Notes: generated by a model not told the origin, from the letters alone. 64,000 bases of DNA from Dictyostelium firmibasis (GCA_036169595.1 CM069770.1:62001-126000); one strand, 5' to 3'; numbered from the stretch's first letter, positions 34,092 through 45,830 are shown. A program made the numbers and translations.

Positions 34092-34936
34092 TCGAATTTC
34101 AACAAATATTCAATTTCATTATAGGTTGTGGATAATTTATAACCAACAACAACAGCAGGCCAAAACGAAAATTTAAATTCGTTATTGAATTGGCTAAGAG
34201 CTTTCACAGGCTGACCAACATGATATTTAACATTGATGTTATAGTTTTTCTTCCATGTTAACCTCGCAACCTTGTATAGAGATAAGGTGTTTGCCAAAAC
34301 AACATCATCGACCATAGAAGATGATGAATCGACATGTGTCAATCTATTTGGGGACCGTTGAACATGGTCAGATGAGGTGGTAATTTCTGGTCTTTTATTT
34401 CTATCGTACACATCTTGAAAACCTAAATCAAGTTCGTCACCTTCATCATATTGGTCAACAGCAGCAAATATATTTAAACTATATTCACCAATACCAGATC
34501 CAAACAAATCTCTGTAGTCAAACATATTATGATTCAGTTTGTCAGCAGAGTATGAAGTATTTCTTGATGATGGTGTTAGCATACTTTTGTACTCGTCAAC
34601 CGTATGAGTTACCTTTGTTATATAATTAGATTTGGTAATTTGTTGTAAACAAGCATCTTCTCTATCTAAGAAGTGCTCTCCTTCTGTTGCAAAGTTTGCC
34701 AGTGCTTCGATATAAATACCCATTTTTCCATACTTTTCAATGAAATAGCCAGTATGGCAAATAAGTATGTGTAAGTATGTAGAAATTACTTCTTTGGTGG
34801 TCCAGTTAATATCATAAATTTCCAAAGCTAAATTACCAAATACTGATGCATATTCCAACCATTTAGACTCAGAACATGCTGTCACACTAGACATCAAACT
34901 AATTAATGCATACATCATTTTCCACAATTTTGATAC
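34092..34936 (-). CDS. Y2 protein, exon 3: transposase C-terminal part and first Tudor-like domain
   Basis: The exon begins VSKLWKMMYALISLMSSV and is helical through ITKSNYITKVTHTVDEYKSM. It then has a charged linker, followed by VGQPVKAL ... FWPAVVVGYKL ... YNEIEYLLKF, the Tudor-like core also seen in Y1. Homologous to 40618-41170. Both splice sites (GTAAGT donor below 34092, AG before 34936) keep the frame. Confidence 0.6.
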
Positions 34937-34983
34937 CTGGTTTTGTATTTATTATTTGTAAGTATTAATTTATAAAATATGTA

Positions 34984-35520
<537 letters not shown>

Positions 35521-35556
35521 ATTATGGTTCTCCATTATTAAATTTTTTTTACTTAC

Positions 35557-36523
35557 TTTATGTTTATTAGGATTTAAAGAGTATTTATTTACAATTGCTA
35601 CCAACTTTTCATACTTGAATAAAATCATAATTAACTCATTATATTTAATTCTAGAGTTTCTGAAATTTGTTGGGAGGTCAGCAAATGATCCATCAGATGG
35701 TTTAAATAGTTTAATTCCACACTCTTCTTTAAGAAAATGTTCCAACTCTCTTCTATACTTTGACTTTCTGGTGATGTGTGTTGGATCAGGTAGATTAACA
35801 ATTTCTTCATCAACAATCAATTTAAAAAATTGTTTTATCACGGCCAGTACCATATGTAAAAAATCTGGTACAATTTGATCCAATGGAATTGGTAGAATGG
35901 GTGAGGATCTTTGCCCTTTACATCTTTTGGTAGTTGATGCAGATGCTCCAACAGGAGCATGTTTGTGCATATTATAGATGTCTCTAAATGGTCTTTTATG
36001 GAATCGATTCATCTCATCTTTTGTAATCTCACACCAAGGGCATCGGTATGTACTCTGTCTTTTCCAAACAGTATACAATCCCAGAATATTTATCAAACAA
36101 GCCAAATCCAATACTAAAACTAAATCAACATTGTACACTATTCTTTTGAATGTGTGTCTAAATCCATTGAAAACGTTTTGTAAATCATTATTTTTAACCA
36201 TGTAGTTTAAGGTTTTAATCAACGGAGCCAACTCTTCTTTCAAAGTTAAAACATCTTCATCTCCTTGGTATATTAAAAATTGATAAGCGTCATATGGTGA
36301 TTTACTTTTAGCTACCAATTTTTGTGAATGCACACCTTGCATTGTACCAATTACTTGTTTCACAGTCCCATTATTGGTCATTCCTGCGCCGTCTATGCCC
36401 ATATGAATTAAAAAATTTTGTGGTGGATTTTCATTTTCAATCAACATGTTCAACAACTTTCTAATTGAAATGTATCTACCCCTATTGGTTGAAATAGATG
36501 CTTCTATTAACTCTTCTAATTCT
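35557..36523 (-). CDS. Y2 protein, exon 2: DDE-like transposase core
   Basis: The exon shows MGIDGAGMTNNG (first acidic residue), LVLDLACLINILGLYT (second), YRCPWCEITK zinc-knuckle insert, RSSPILPIPLDQIVPDFLHM, and a conserved helical end (RIKYNELIMILFKYEKL). The order and spacing match Y1 and E1. I infer an RNase H-like DDE transposase. The third acidic residue cannot be assigned by eye. Confidence 0.65.
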
Positions 36524-36602
36524 ATTACATTTTTGTATATGTAAGTTTAGTTAATATAAATACAAAAAAAAAGAAAAAACCAATTACTAATCAATATATT
36601 AC

Positions 36603-37565
36603 CTTTTCTACATTCTTTTTTAATGTGATATAATGTGAAATCACTAGATAATTTCATGGTGTTTTGAAAATTTTTCCATTTAGAATCAACAATACCATGT
36701 ATGAGTTTCATACAAGCCACCGTCTTGATTGAAAGATGATCAGTACTAATTCTACTCAAATTATTTGAGATATCTCTGTTGTTTGCATTTACAACCAAAT
36801 TTGCCGCTTTGTTACATCCTGGACAACGCTCATGTTCCTCAATTTTCAAATCACCATGTGTGTGTCTCACCAATTTGATATGTCTTTGCCAATTTGATAT
36901 AGTCAAACTAGCATTACAATTCCAGTGAATACATTTTTTGATTTGTACCTCTGTTACTTCAGCCTCTTCTTCAACATAATCCTCCTCTCGTCTTTGATTT
37001 TGAAATTCAATTTCCCTTTGAATTTGAAGTTCACCATCTCTTATAAATCCCATTATTATTTCTTCTTCACTTCTCTGAACTTGATTGTTTCTTATTTCAG
37101 ATGGTACAATATATGGTTTTTTAAAATTAATTGGTTGGTTGAAATAGTAACACACATGACAATTTGGTGTACATCTGTTATGGTGCAATTCCAAACGTTT
37201 TTCATGTTTATTCCTGTATCCAGTGTCTGAAAATCTGCTGTTGCAAGGGTCGTGTCTGCAAGTATACCAGTTTGGTATTTGGTTAGATATTGGATGTTGA
37301 TTTACAGGTACATTTACACCAACCACATTGGACAAACGTGGTGTAGCTGTGTATGAAATTTCAGGTTAAACTCAACATTGCTTGGCTGAGTACTATTCAA
37401 ACTTGGTTGAGAATTGGTTGGAACATCATCATCCTCATCAGCAGCAATCAATAAATTATTTAATCCACCACCACCACCACCACCACTACTACTACTATTT
37501 CCAACAGAGCAATAATAATTCAACAATATAATTAAAAAAATTAAATAATTTATTTTCATTTTCAT
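36603..37565 (-). CDS. Y2 protein, exon 1: zinc-finger region
   Basis: The start MKMKINYLIFLIILLNYY is hydrophobic, then comes a Ser/Gly-rich and acidic stretch. Finger-like segments follow: WYTCRHDPCNSRFSDTGYRN with HEKR...HHNRC, CIHWNCNASLT...RHIKLVRH and ERCPGC. The frame shifts once near 37340-37360, between VEFNLKF and SYTATPRLSN. The exon ends at a GTAATA donor at 36602. The intron 36524-36602 leads into the transposase core. Confidence 0.6.
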
Positions 37566-37697
37566 TAAAATAATAACAATAATATTACAAAAAAAAAAAA
37601 AATCACAAAAAAAAAAAAAAAAAAAAAAAAATAACCAACAAAAAAAAAAAAAAAAAATTAAAATTTTAAAAAAAAATATAAATAAAAATTAATTATT

Positions 37698-37742
37698 AAC
37701 CGATTCAGTTTGTGATAAATCTTTACACGGACTGAATCGGTT
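37698..37742. repeat. Subterminal 12-base inverted repeat in Y2
   Basis: AACCGATTCAGT and ACTGAATCGGTT form a perfect 12-base stem with a 21-base loop, about 200 bases inside the right end of Y2. Subterminal repeats often bind transposase. No second copy was found elsewhere in the window. Confidence 0.6.
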
Positions 37743-37941
37743 GAAAAATACACTTTTATTTGAATTTTTAGGAGACGGCAGGTTGCGAAGATTTCAGGTG
37801 GTATATGTCGAAATCTTCCCACAATTTTTATATGAGAAACTTTTTTTTTTTTTCAAAGTTAATTTTTACATATTAAATTTTTATGAGACCCCACTTAACA
37901 CTTGTAAAAACCCACGGCAGGGGGAGAAGATAATTTGCAGT

Positions 37942-38217
37942 GTCTTCTTGTTCTTGTGACAGCATTAGTAGTAGTAGTAGTGGTAGTGGTAGTAGTAGTA
38001 TTGGTTGGTGTTGATACTGCAGTCAAGGGTTGGGTTGGAGTTGTGTCACAATCTCCATCAAAACATTCACCATCCAATAAATCATGGTCATTTGACATAT
38101 CACCTAGTAATATTAAATTGATATCCAAGTTTGCATTATCATCTTCATCATCACACGAATCAATGGTATACTCAAAGTATTCATCATCATCATCGTCCGG
38201 TATGGATTCATTAAAAC
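37942..38217 (-). CDS. Y1 protein, acidic linker piece between X and Y2
   Basis: The frame is GFNESIPDDDDDEYFEYTID followed by more acidic residues and a poly-Thr tract. It follows directly from the Asp run at 40618 if X is removed, with the frame preserved and no duplicated bases. It continues at 33350 if Y2 and one GTC are removed. Confidence 0.55.
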
Positions 38218-39104
38218 CCCTCCGAAATAAAGTATTTTTATGGTGTCTTTGGTGCATTGGTTTGTTCAGCAAAAATAATCGATCTGCACGCGAAACGGCA
38301 TAATTTAATTAAAAAATAAAAAATTTAAATCGAAAAAATTAAAATTTGTGTTTTTTAAAAATAAAAATCTCATATTTTAATTAAAATTAATTTTTTTATT
38401 TTTTTTTATTTTTTTTTATTTTTTTTTATTTTTTTTTTTTTTATTTTTTTTTTTTTTTATTTTTTTTTTTTTTTTGACAAATGGTATTATATTTGAAATA
38501 TTGATACAATAAAGACGATGAAACAGAGATGGAAGATTGGGTTGAGGAACTATTTGATCAAATAGTTCCTCATTCCAATCTTCTATCTCTGTTTCATCGT
38601 CTTCGTCTTCGTAGACATCCTGGTTATCATCTGGATTGTTTTTAGTTTTGATTATTATTATTTTGACTTTGATTTTGATATTGGTTTTGAGAAAACTGAT
38701 GATCAATTTGTAAATTGTTAGTGAAGATCCCAATTATTCATATGATAATGATGATGCATCACCCATTAATACGTTTTTGGATCGTCAAATATTGAATTCA
38801 GAAATCTATTTGATTTAAATAATACCAATACACTTCTACTACTACTTACTCTTCATCCACCACCTTCCAATAATCCTGCTTCTTCATCAAGATCATCACT
38901 ACTCCCACCACCGCTACTACCTCTTGATCCACCACCATCTAATACTCCTGCTTCTTCATCATGATCATCCAATACACCTGCTTCTTCATCACAATAACAA
39001 ACTCTCTTTAAATAATACCAATACTACTTCTACTACCTCTTCATCATCACCACCATTGAATACACCTGCCTCTTTATCAAGATCATCCAATACCACCACT
39101 ACCT

Positions 39105-39315
39105 ACCACTGCTACTGCTACTGCTACTGCTACTGCTACTGCTACTGCTACTGCTACTGCTACTGCTACTGCTACTGCTACTGCTACTGCTACTGCTACT
39201 GCTACTGCTACTGCTACTGCTACTGCTACTGCTACTGCTACTGCTACTGCTACTGCTACTGCTACTGCTACTGCTACTGCTACTGCTACTGCCACTGCTA
39301 CTGCTACTGCTACTA
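39105..39315. repeat. (TGCTAC)n microsatellite in X
   Basis: About 35 hexamers, the expanded counterpart of the tract at 5419-5542. Confidence 0.9.
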
Positions 39316-39667
39316 CCTCTTCTTCATCACCACAATCTAATACACCTGCTTCTTCATAAAAATCATCTAATACACCTACTTCTTCATCACAATCATCTAA
39401 TACACCTGCTTCATCATCCAATACCACTACTACAACTGCCACTGCTACTAATACTACCTATTCTTCATTACCACAATCTAATACACCTTCTTCTTCATCA
39501 CAATCATCTAATACTGGTACTACTTTAAGAATGTCTTAATCTGTTTACCAAAAATTTTAGTAAGATTATATTGGCCTGCAACCATTATTGATACAGATGG
39601 TCATCTATATATGAAGAAATAGAATATATATTAAAAATTAAGTAGGTATGAATTTTTTTAAAAAAAA

Positions 39668-39800
39668 GAAATACATTTATATTAATGTATATAACTTGTA
39701 GATTGACCTATTTTTATTTATATACAATATTGTTTATTTTAAAATTTTAAAATAGGTCAATCTACAAGTTGTATATATACATTAATATAAATGTATTTTA
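39668..39800. repeat. Large palindrome, second X copy
   Basis: The arms contain ACATTTATATTAATGTATAT and AATAGGTCAATCTACAAGTT and match 4922-5051 in inverse orientation, with small length differences. Confidence 0.75.
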
Positions 39801-40617
39801 AAATGAACTAATGCACCAGTAAAATATAATCTAGTTATTATATATATTGTTATTATTTGTATAGTTTTAAAAAAAATGAAATGAAAAAAAAATAAAAAAA
39901 ATAAAAAATTAAAAAAAATATTCACGACGAGCTGCAAAAATTTTTTTTAAAATAAATTTTGAGAGTGTGATAGGTGTGATGCATGAAATCTTGAAGTGAA
40001 GCGATGGAAATCTAAAAATTTTACATATGTTCTCATTTGCCAAATGAAAGAAGCCGTTTGTGAATATGCGAATGAAATTTTTGTAAAAAAAAAAAAAAAT
40101 TTTAATATTTACCATTTAAAATTTCCTATTTATATTTATTTTTTTTATATTTTATTATTTAATTTTTTTATGAATATTTTTCAATACATAATAAAAATTT
40201 ACATACAAAAAAAAAAGAAAATTTTTACGCATAAAAAAAAAAAAAAGAAATTTTTACGCATAAAAAAAAAAATAATAAAAAAATCACCATATAAAATGAC
40301 ATTATTACTTTTCTTTCATGGTTATTGATTAAAAACACCCAAAACACTCATATAACCCATGAGGATACCTTATCATAATGAAAGGGCCTGTTGTTCTGTT
40401 ATGACATGGTTATTTTGGAGTGTTGATAAGGCTTTTCAAAACTCTGCAAGATCTAAAAAAATAAAAAAATAAAAAAAATATTTTTTTAATTTAAATTTTA
40501 ATTTTTTTTATTTTTATTTTTAAATTAATTTTTCCCGGGTTATATAACAAATAAAATCGAATGCACCAGATTATAAGTCATTTTAATATGAACTTATCAA
40601 TACTAAAAACCGGAGGG

Positions 40618-41170
40618 CATCATCATCATCATCGTCGTTAACTTCTGTAGTTGGTAATGGATTTGCTATTGAATTTGTTGGTTGGAATAGTGTTGTATAT
40701 TCAAAATTATCAGGATTAAGATGTTTCTCTGAATATTTATTGTTTCTTGATGAAGTAGCCAACAAACCAGAGTAATCTTTTACAGTGTGTGCAATCTTTG
40801 ACATATAGTTAGTTCTTGTCATTTGTTGAATGGATGAATCTTCTGCATCAGGTCCGTACCGATTTTTATTTGTAGCCCGATCCCAAATTAATTTATTCAA
40901 GTAATGTTTACACTCGGTTGCAAAGTTAGCAAGACTTTCCACAACCACATCAAACTCATCGCCCAACCAGTCTGCAAAATCACCCACATGACAAATAAAT
41001 ATATGGGTATATGTTGAAATAATTTCTCTTGTTGTTTGGTCTTTGTAGATTTCAAGGGCCAAATTACCAAATACAGATGAAAATGATAACCAACTATCAG
41101 AATCCACTCTTTTCTTTTTATTGGACAGTAATGTAATCAACGCAAACATTTGCTCCCAGAGCTTAGAAAT
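40618..41170 (-). CDS. Y1 protein, exon homologous to Y2 exon 3
   Basis: The exon begins SKLWEQMFALITLLSNKKK and keeps the helical pattern WLSFSSVFGNLALEIYKD ... ICHVGDFADWLGDEF ... YMSKIAHTVKDYSGLL. It then runs into an Asp run where X is inserted. The acceptor AG is at 41171-41172. No break seen within this piece. Confidence 0.6.
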
Positions 41171-41258
41171 CTGTTTATGGATAAGATTATATTGTTAATA
41201 TATATATATATATATATATATTCCCAACTATTATTACAATCAGAGTAAAAACAATTAC

Positions 41259-42083
41259 CTTTGATTTATGCGGATTTCTAGAATGTTTTTCGACAATCTC
41301 CATCAACTTTCTAAATTTAAATAGTATTCTTATCAATTCATTATACTTTATTCTAGACTTTGAAAAGTTGGTATGTAATTGGCCAATAGAACCATCAGAA
41401 GGTTTAATCAACTTGATCTTACATTTTTGTGTTAAAAATGCCTCCAACTCTCTCCTATACTCACTTTTACATGATGGATGTCCACTAATTCGAGTAACTT
41501 CACCATCTTCACAAATCAATTTAAAAAAGTGTTTTATCAACGCCTGGACCATGTGCAGAAAATCAGGAACTATTTTTTCTAAGGGTATCGGTAAAATTGG
41601 TCTACCTCTTTGTCCTCTATACTTGGCTTTCCCGGCATTTTCTGAACGTAGTGGTGGTGTGGTTTCATACATTTTGTAAATGTTACGGTATTGAAATTTT
41701 TTAAAAGTATTTATTTCATGTTTAGTACAGTAACACCATATACACCTGTATGTGGATTGCCTTTTCCATACAGTGTATAGGCCAAGGTAGTTGATCAGAA
41801 AAGCAAGATCAGCTACCAGTACAAATTGAAATGTATAATCGATGTTTTGGTTTGGTATTGGTGATTTAATTACAAATGAATTAAAGATGTTTCGACGATC
41901 ACATTCCTTGGTCATTAATTTCAAATCTTTTTTCATTAGTTTTAGTTGTGGTGCAAGCATTTCTGGCTCTTCATTACCTTTGTATACCAAAAATTCATAT
42001 GAATCATATGGTGATTTAGAAAGTGATGTTTTCTTTGAACCGTAAACCAACTGCTTCGGCTGTGTCGTTTGTAACATCCACAA
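41259..42083 (-). pseudogene. Y1 transposase core
   Basis: This is homologous to Y2 exon 2: SKSPYDSYEFLVYKGNEE, LVADLAFLINYLGLYTVWKR, YRCIWCYCTKHEIN, RGRPILPIPLEKIVPDFLHM and RIKYNELIRILFKF. The first acidic box (IVDVTND) lies in another frame at about 42080-42095, so there is a frameshift near 42060. A GTAATT donor follows at 41258. The adjoining intron carries an (AT)n tract. Confidence 0.6.
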
Positions 42084-43151
42084 TCATTCTTCTAAAATGT
42101 TGCAACTCGATGTTACATCTTCTTTTCACTCTATTTAGCGAAAAACTGTTTGACATACGCATGCTAGATCTAAATGATTCCCAATTTTTATCAACTATTC
42201 CATGTATCAACTTCATACATGCTACTGTTTGAATGTTCAGGTGACTTGAATCAATTAATGCAGTTTGATTTACCTCCAAACGATTCTGATTTCTTTCACG
42301 TAAAACCAACTCTTTACTACAACCTAGACAACCAACCTCTTCATTATTGGCCAAATCTAAATGGTGCTTTGTATCTTTTACTTGGCAAAGTTTTTGTATG
42401 AAACAACTACGTTACAACCTGTATGGATGCATGCCTTTCGCTGACGAATACCATCAACACCATTTTCATTTACAACCACTGGTGGAGTTATTTGCTGTCT
42501 TGGTGGGTTTGTATCATATCCTCTTTGAAGATTACGATTAGATGGAATAGAATAATACAAACAAACACTGCATTCCACTGTATGGTCGTTATTTATTGGA
42601 TGAAGTCTTTTTTCGTGCTTGTTACGATAAATAGATTTTTTAAAACCTCTATCAACATCAGTATTATTGGCACAACCTTGGTGTCTACAAAAAAAACGAT
42701 TCAAATTATCATTCACTGTTCGAGTTGGTACTTCATCTTCACTTACATCAATATCTACTTCAACTTCAACTTCAACATCATCTTCATCATCATCATCACC
42801 ATCATCATCATCACCACCAACATTTGCAACTGGTACTCGACTTGTTGTTGGTTGTGTTGGTACCAGTAATTGAACATTTTCAAATTGCACTTGATTAGTT
42901 ACTATTGGATGTGTAGGCGCAGGGTGTGGAATATTATTTAAATGGCGATATGGGTGAAACCTTTGATTTGGAACGTAATTATCAGCAACCACGGCCAACA
43001 AATTTAAATAGTTCTGATTCTGGTCTCCATTATTGTGTTTTTGGTTTCCATCATTCATACCACCACTCAAACCAACATTCAAGAAAAAGAAAATTAAAAA
43101 AATTATAATGGAATTTATCAAGAAAAAATATTTAGAAATATTTAGAAACAA
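42016..43151 (-). pseudogene. Y1 zinc-finger region
   Basis: This is homologous to Y2 exon 1: FFCRHQGCANNTD, YRNKHEKRLHPIN, VECSVCLYY, CIHTGCNVVV, then in a second frame CLGCSKELV and IQTVACMKLIHGIVD. The frame changes near 42370. The acidic Asp/Glu/Val tract resembles the acidic linker of Y2. The likely start is MNDGNQKHNNG near 43060. Confidence 0.55.
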
Positions 43152-43614
43152 TAAAATTGTGGAACTATAATTATATGATAATAATACTAAAACAATTAAA
43201 TAATAATATACTAGGGAAAATTAATAAAAAATAGTTAAAAAAAAAAAAAACTGAAAACAAACCAACCGACAATAATTTGGGCAAATTAAAACAAATTTTT
43301 CAAAAAAAAAAAAAACAATCTAATCAAACACCAACTCACAAATCAAATCAAGTTTATTTTAATCAAATCAAATCAAGTTTATTTTAATCAAATCAAATCA
43401 TTATTTTTCATTAAAAAAAAAAAATTAAATAAAGTTTAATGCACCTCATATTTATTACTATTAATTTTTTTGAATGAGAGGGAAACTACGAATGTTAGGT
43501 TGAATATGCAGTTTTCTTAGTGTGTCATGTAAAAATTTCAATTGAAAAAAGTGGGGGGGTGGGGGTATTTTCCCACATTAATTTACCCCCACGGAAACTA
43601 CGATAATTTGCAGT
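43152..43614 (-). other. Y1 5' terminal region
   Basis: This A/T-rich non-coding end of Y1 holds two tandem copies of a 25-base unit built from AATCAAATCAAGTTTATTTT (about 43340-43400). Next comes a G-run and C-run segment near the terminus that pairs with the C-rich left end at 32256-32276. Confidence 0.55.
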
Positions 43615-43722
43615 GATAAAATCACCATGAAGGTCCGCTCGAACATAGATTTTTGGATTTTTTTTGGGATCTAGATCGACCTTGTCGATATATCCAAAAT
43701 GCAGCTCCTTATTTATCTCTTT

Positions 43723-44449
43723 TTACGCGAATATTTCTACATGTTGAGAAGGCTTCTCTATAAACCTAGGAACGTTAAAATCAGTCTTAAATTGAAAGCA
43801 CTTTTTTTTGGGGTTCCAATCCTCTATATAGGTTTTTATGATTTGATCTGCCGTGTGGTCAGATTGAGTTGAAACAGAGGCCTGTAGAACTATCTGATCG
43901 ATACTCTCTAAAAGATTCCTCTTCTCCTGAGTTATACATTCAGCTTGAGCGTTTTTTACCTGCTCTATTTTCTCTGCCGTCCCCTCTATTTTGACGTCTC
44001 CAAGCTTTAATCGAAAGAGGAGCTTACAGGTCAGGGTAAAGAGCGGAATAACTACTGTTAAGTAGCTGAATATTTTGAGGGCGCAAAATACAATTTCTTG
44101 AATCTGAGTGTCTTGAGTTTCCCTTATTTCAACTCTTTTGAGATCTTTATCTTTGATAGAGCCTGAAAGAATGTATACATTTTTGCCCCAAAGGTGGAGA
44201 CATTTTTCTGCAAGTTCATCCGCAAAACTCACAAGTATATTGAGCTTGGGGTTCTCGATAATTGTGTAGAAGAAGCTGAACTGTTTTTTTTTATGGAGTT
44301 CCCTGTTTTACTGCAATGCGGTGTGCCTCTTTTTCAGCATATTTTTCTATCAGCTCTTTTGCTTCTTGATGCTCAGTTTGAAATGGTGGAATAGAGAAAC
44401 AGCTATAAAAGATCCATAGCAGACAAGCAGTTCCGAGTTTATTATCCAT
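43723..44449 (-). pseudogene. Bacterial membrane protein remnant (Chlamydiae-like)
   Basis: A small frame, 44449-44291 (52 codons, with a GGAG about 12 bases before its ATG), begins MDNKLGTACLLWIFYSCFSI. The reading then continues in the next frame with KKKQFSFFYTIIENP and the long part to 43723. That part has ILSGSIKDKDLKRVEIRETQ, a hydrophobic segment (FCALKIFSYLTVVIPLFTL), and a charged helical C-terminus. One lost base near 44295 would explain the two frames. The hydrophobic block after RETQ resembles hypothetical proteins of Chlamydiae (perhaps DUF648-like), from memory and not checked. Alternatively these are two overlapping genes. Confidence 0.55.
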
Positions 44450-44721
44450 AATATGTAATAACTCCATTATTAATTTGATTTGAAGTATATAATCTATTAT
44501 TTTGATTTATGCTTTAATATCGAATTAATTCAATTTAGGATTTATTTCAATGCAAATAATTATTAAAATTTATTAATTAATTTAATAATTATAAGCTTGG
44601 TAAGAACTAAAATGTGAGATTTTTAAGAAGAGTAGAGCCTTTTATCGATGCCCAAAAAGAGTATTTGACTATAGTGCAAGCGTGTAGAACAAAGTCTTAT
44701 GCAAACGTAATGAAATGTGAA
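44450..44721. other. A/T-rich spacer in the bacterial segment, no gene seen
   Basis: There is no frame with coding character. The left half is very A/T-rich and the right half is mixed. The spacer separates the lipoprotein gene from the membrane protein remnant. Confidence 0.4.
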
Positions 44722-44744
44722 AGAGTAGAAAATTTCTCTACTCT
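44722..44744 (-). terminator. Possible bacterial terminator hairpin
   Basis: On the minus strand AGAGTAG and CTACTCT form a seven-base stem around a nine-base loop. It overlaps the stop codon of the lipoprotein gene and is followed by a short T-containing tail. The weak tail makes this tentative. Confidence 0.35.
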
Positions 44745-45235
44745 CGAGAAATAATTCTTGAGCGGCCTTTGCGATTATTACTTGATATCAACCATATTTT
44801 TTGGCCCTCTATAAAAAGAGGCTTTGGCCCTTGGATTACAGTTTTTGTCTCTCCATTATCTAGAGATATAATATACTCTATTGCAGCCTGTTTTTTTATT
44901 GATTTTTCAGAAAAAGCGCCGATTGTAGCCCCAAGGACTGCTCCAGCAACGGTCGATAGCGCATTTCCTGATCCATGCCCAAATTGAGATCCCAGAAGAG
45001 CCCCCCCAATTCCACCACCGATGCCACCTGCTTCATTATCTCCTAGATAATCACCCTCTTGTACCTGTATGTTGCGGGTCTTGGGAACAGTGCCAGAATA
45101 GGTTGTACTTGAACTTCCAATACTCTCTGCTGAGTAGACATCAGAGTCAATTTGACGTCCACAGCTGACAGTAAGGATAGGGATTACAAGAGCTAATAAC
45201 AGCACTTTAAGGAACTTTAGGAGCTTTTTTCTCAT
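44738..45235 (-). CDS. Glycine-zipper outer-membrane lipoprotein, 165 aa, bacterial type
   Basis: MRKKLLKFLKVLLLALVIP is followed by the lipobox LTVSC, a classical lipoprotein signal peptide that has no role in a eukaryote. The mature part has the Gly-rich double zipper GGIGGGIGGALLG ... GAVLGATIGAF and a beta-rich end (YIISLDNGETKTVIQGP, IWLISSN), as in SlyB/Pcp/17-kDa-antigen-type proteins of Gram-negative bacteria. The frame is open from ATG to TAG. It is the only gene of the segment that looks intact. Confidence 0.75.
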   Translation of the reverse strand: MRKKLLKFLKVLLLALVIPILTVSCGRQIDSDVYSAESIGSSSTTYSGTVPKTRNIQVQEGDYLGDNEAGGIGGGIGGALLGSQFGHGSGNALSTVAGAVLGATIGAFSEKSIKKQAAIEYIISLDNGETKTVIQGPKPLFIEGQKIWLISSNNRKGRSRIISRE

Positions 45236-45296
45236 ATTTCACCAAGGTTATAAATCGGAGTTTCACTCTTAATATAATTTTTTTGCAAGGGGTGAC

Positions 45297-45600
45297 TTAA
45301 TTGAGCTCTTCTTGGTACTCATGCATTCTTTGCAGATAGAATGGGAGAAGTTCGGGCCATGCTGATTCAATCCAAGATTTTAAGGGTTTTAACCTCTTTA
45401 TATCATTTGTTGTTATCTCTACAGCCGTAGCCTTTGAAAATTTTCCGATATCAATAATAAACGCTTTGTAGTGCCCATTCTGGTGTAGAAGAGCGATATT
45501 TCCATTTCGTATCAAAACCCCATCGAGATCTATAATTCCCTTTGAACGGATTTCAGCTAGAAGCGCAAAGAGCGAATCTACAATTTCCTCTCCATCTGCT
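45297..45600 (-). pseudogene. Kinase-like bacterial gene, 3' part
   Basis: The frame is open from the DIRS D junction to the stop at 45297: ADGEEIVDSLFALLAEIRSK, IIDLDGVLIRNGNIALL, KAFIIDIGKFSKAT and the C-terminus MHEYQEELN. DLDGVLIRNGN followed by IIDIGK resembles the catalytic and metal-binding loops of kinase-fold proteins. It is the downstream half of the gene that begins at 50747. The two halves join in frame when DIRS D and one copy of the repeated CTATTT are removed. Confidence 0.6.
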
Positions 45601-45823
45601 ATTTATATTATCATATATATATTTAAATTTATGAATATATTTATTTATTTGAAATTCCCAAATATTTAAGATAATTTTCAGAGAAATTCAAGAGAATTTT
45701 CTGGAGATATTTTAGCTCGAAAAAATTATTGAAAAAATGAAAAATTTCGAGTTTGAAAAAAGTTGCCACGTGTCACGCACCTATTTTTTGAGTTTTGCGA
45801 AATTTTTCAGAAAGTAAAAACAG

Positions 45824-45830
45824 TATAAAT
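45824..45830 (+). promoter_or_regulatory. TATA-like box of the DIRS D left repeat
   Basis: TATAAAT is in the conserved promoter position of subfamily-1 repeats. The CACGTG block is at 45763-45775. Confidence 0.45.

Larger units (their letters stand above)
38218..40617 (-). mobile_element. Element X, second copy (inverted)
   Basis: This copy is 2400 bases and collinear with 4138-6428 on the other strand: same CCCTCCGAAATAAAG and CCCTCCGGTTTTTAG ends, same two palindromes, same Tudor-like remnant, and a longer CTACTG repeat. It is inserted in an Asp-codon run of Y1 without visible target duplication. No transposase gene, so it must depend on an E1-type enzyme. Confidence 0.78.
43615..45600 (-). 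other. Bacterial-type DNA segment, part 1
   Basis: The composition changes abruptly at 43615. GC is visibly higher, homopolymer runs become rare, and all genes are on one strand with short spacers and bacterial features. It contains a Chlamydiae-like membrane protein remnant, a glycine-zipper lipoprotein and the 3' half of a kinase-like gene. The last of these continues at 50335 beyond DIRS D. The left junction is the right end of Y1. Confidence 0.75.
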
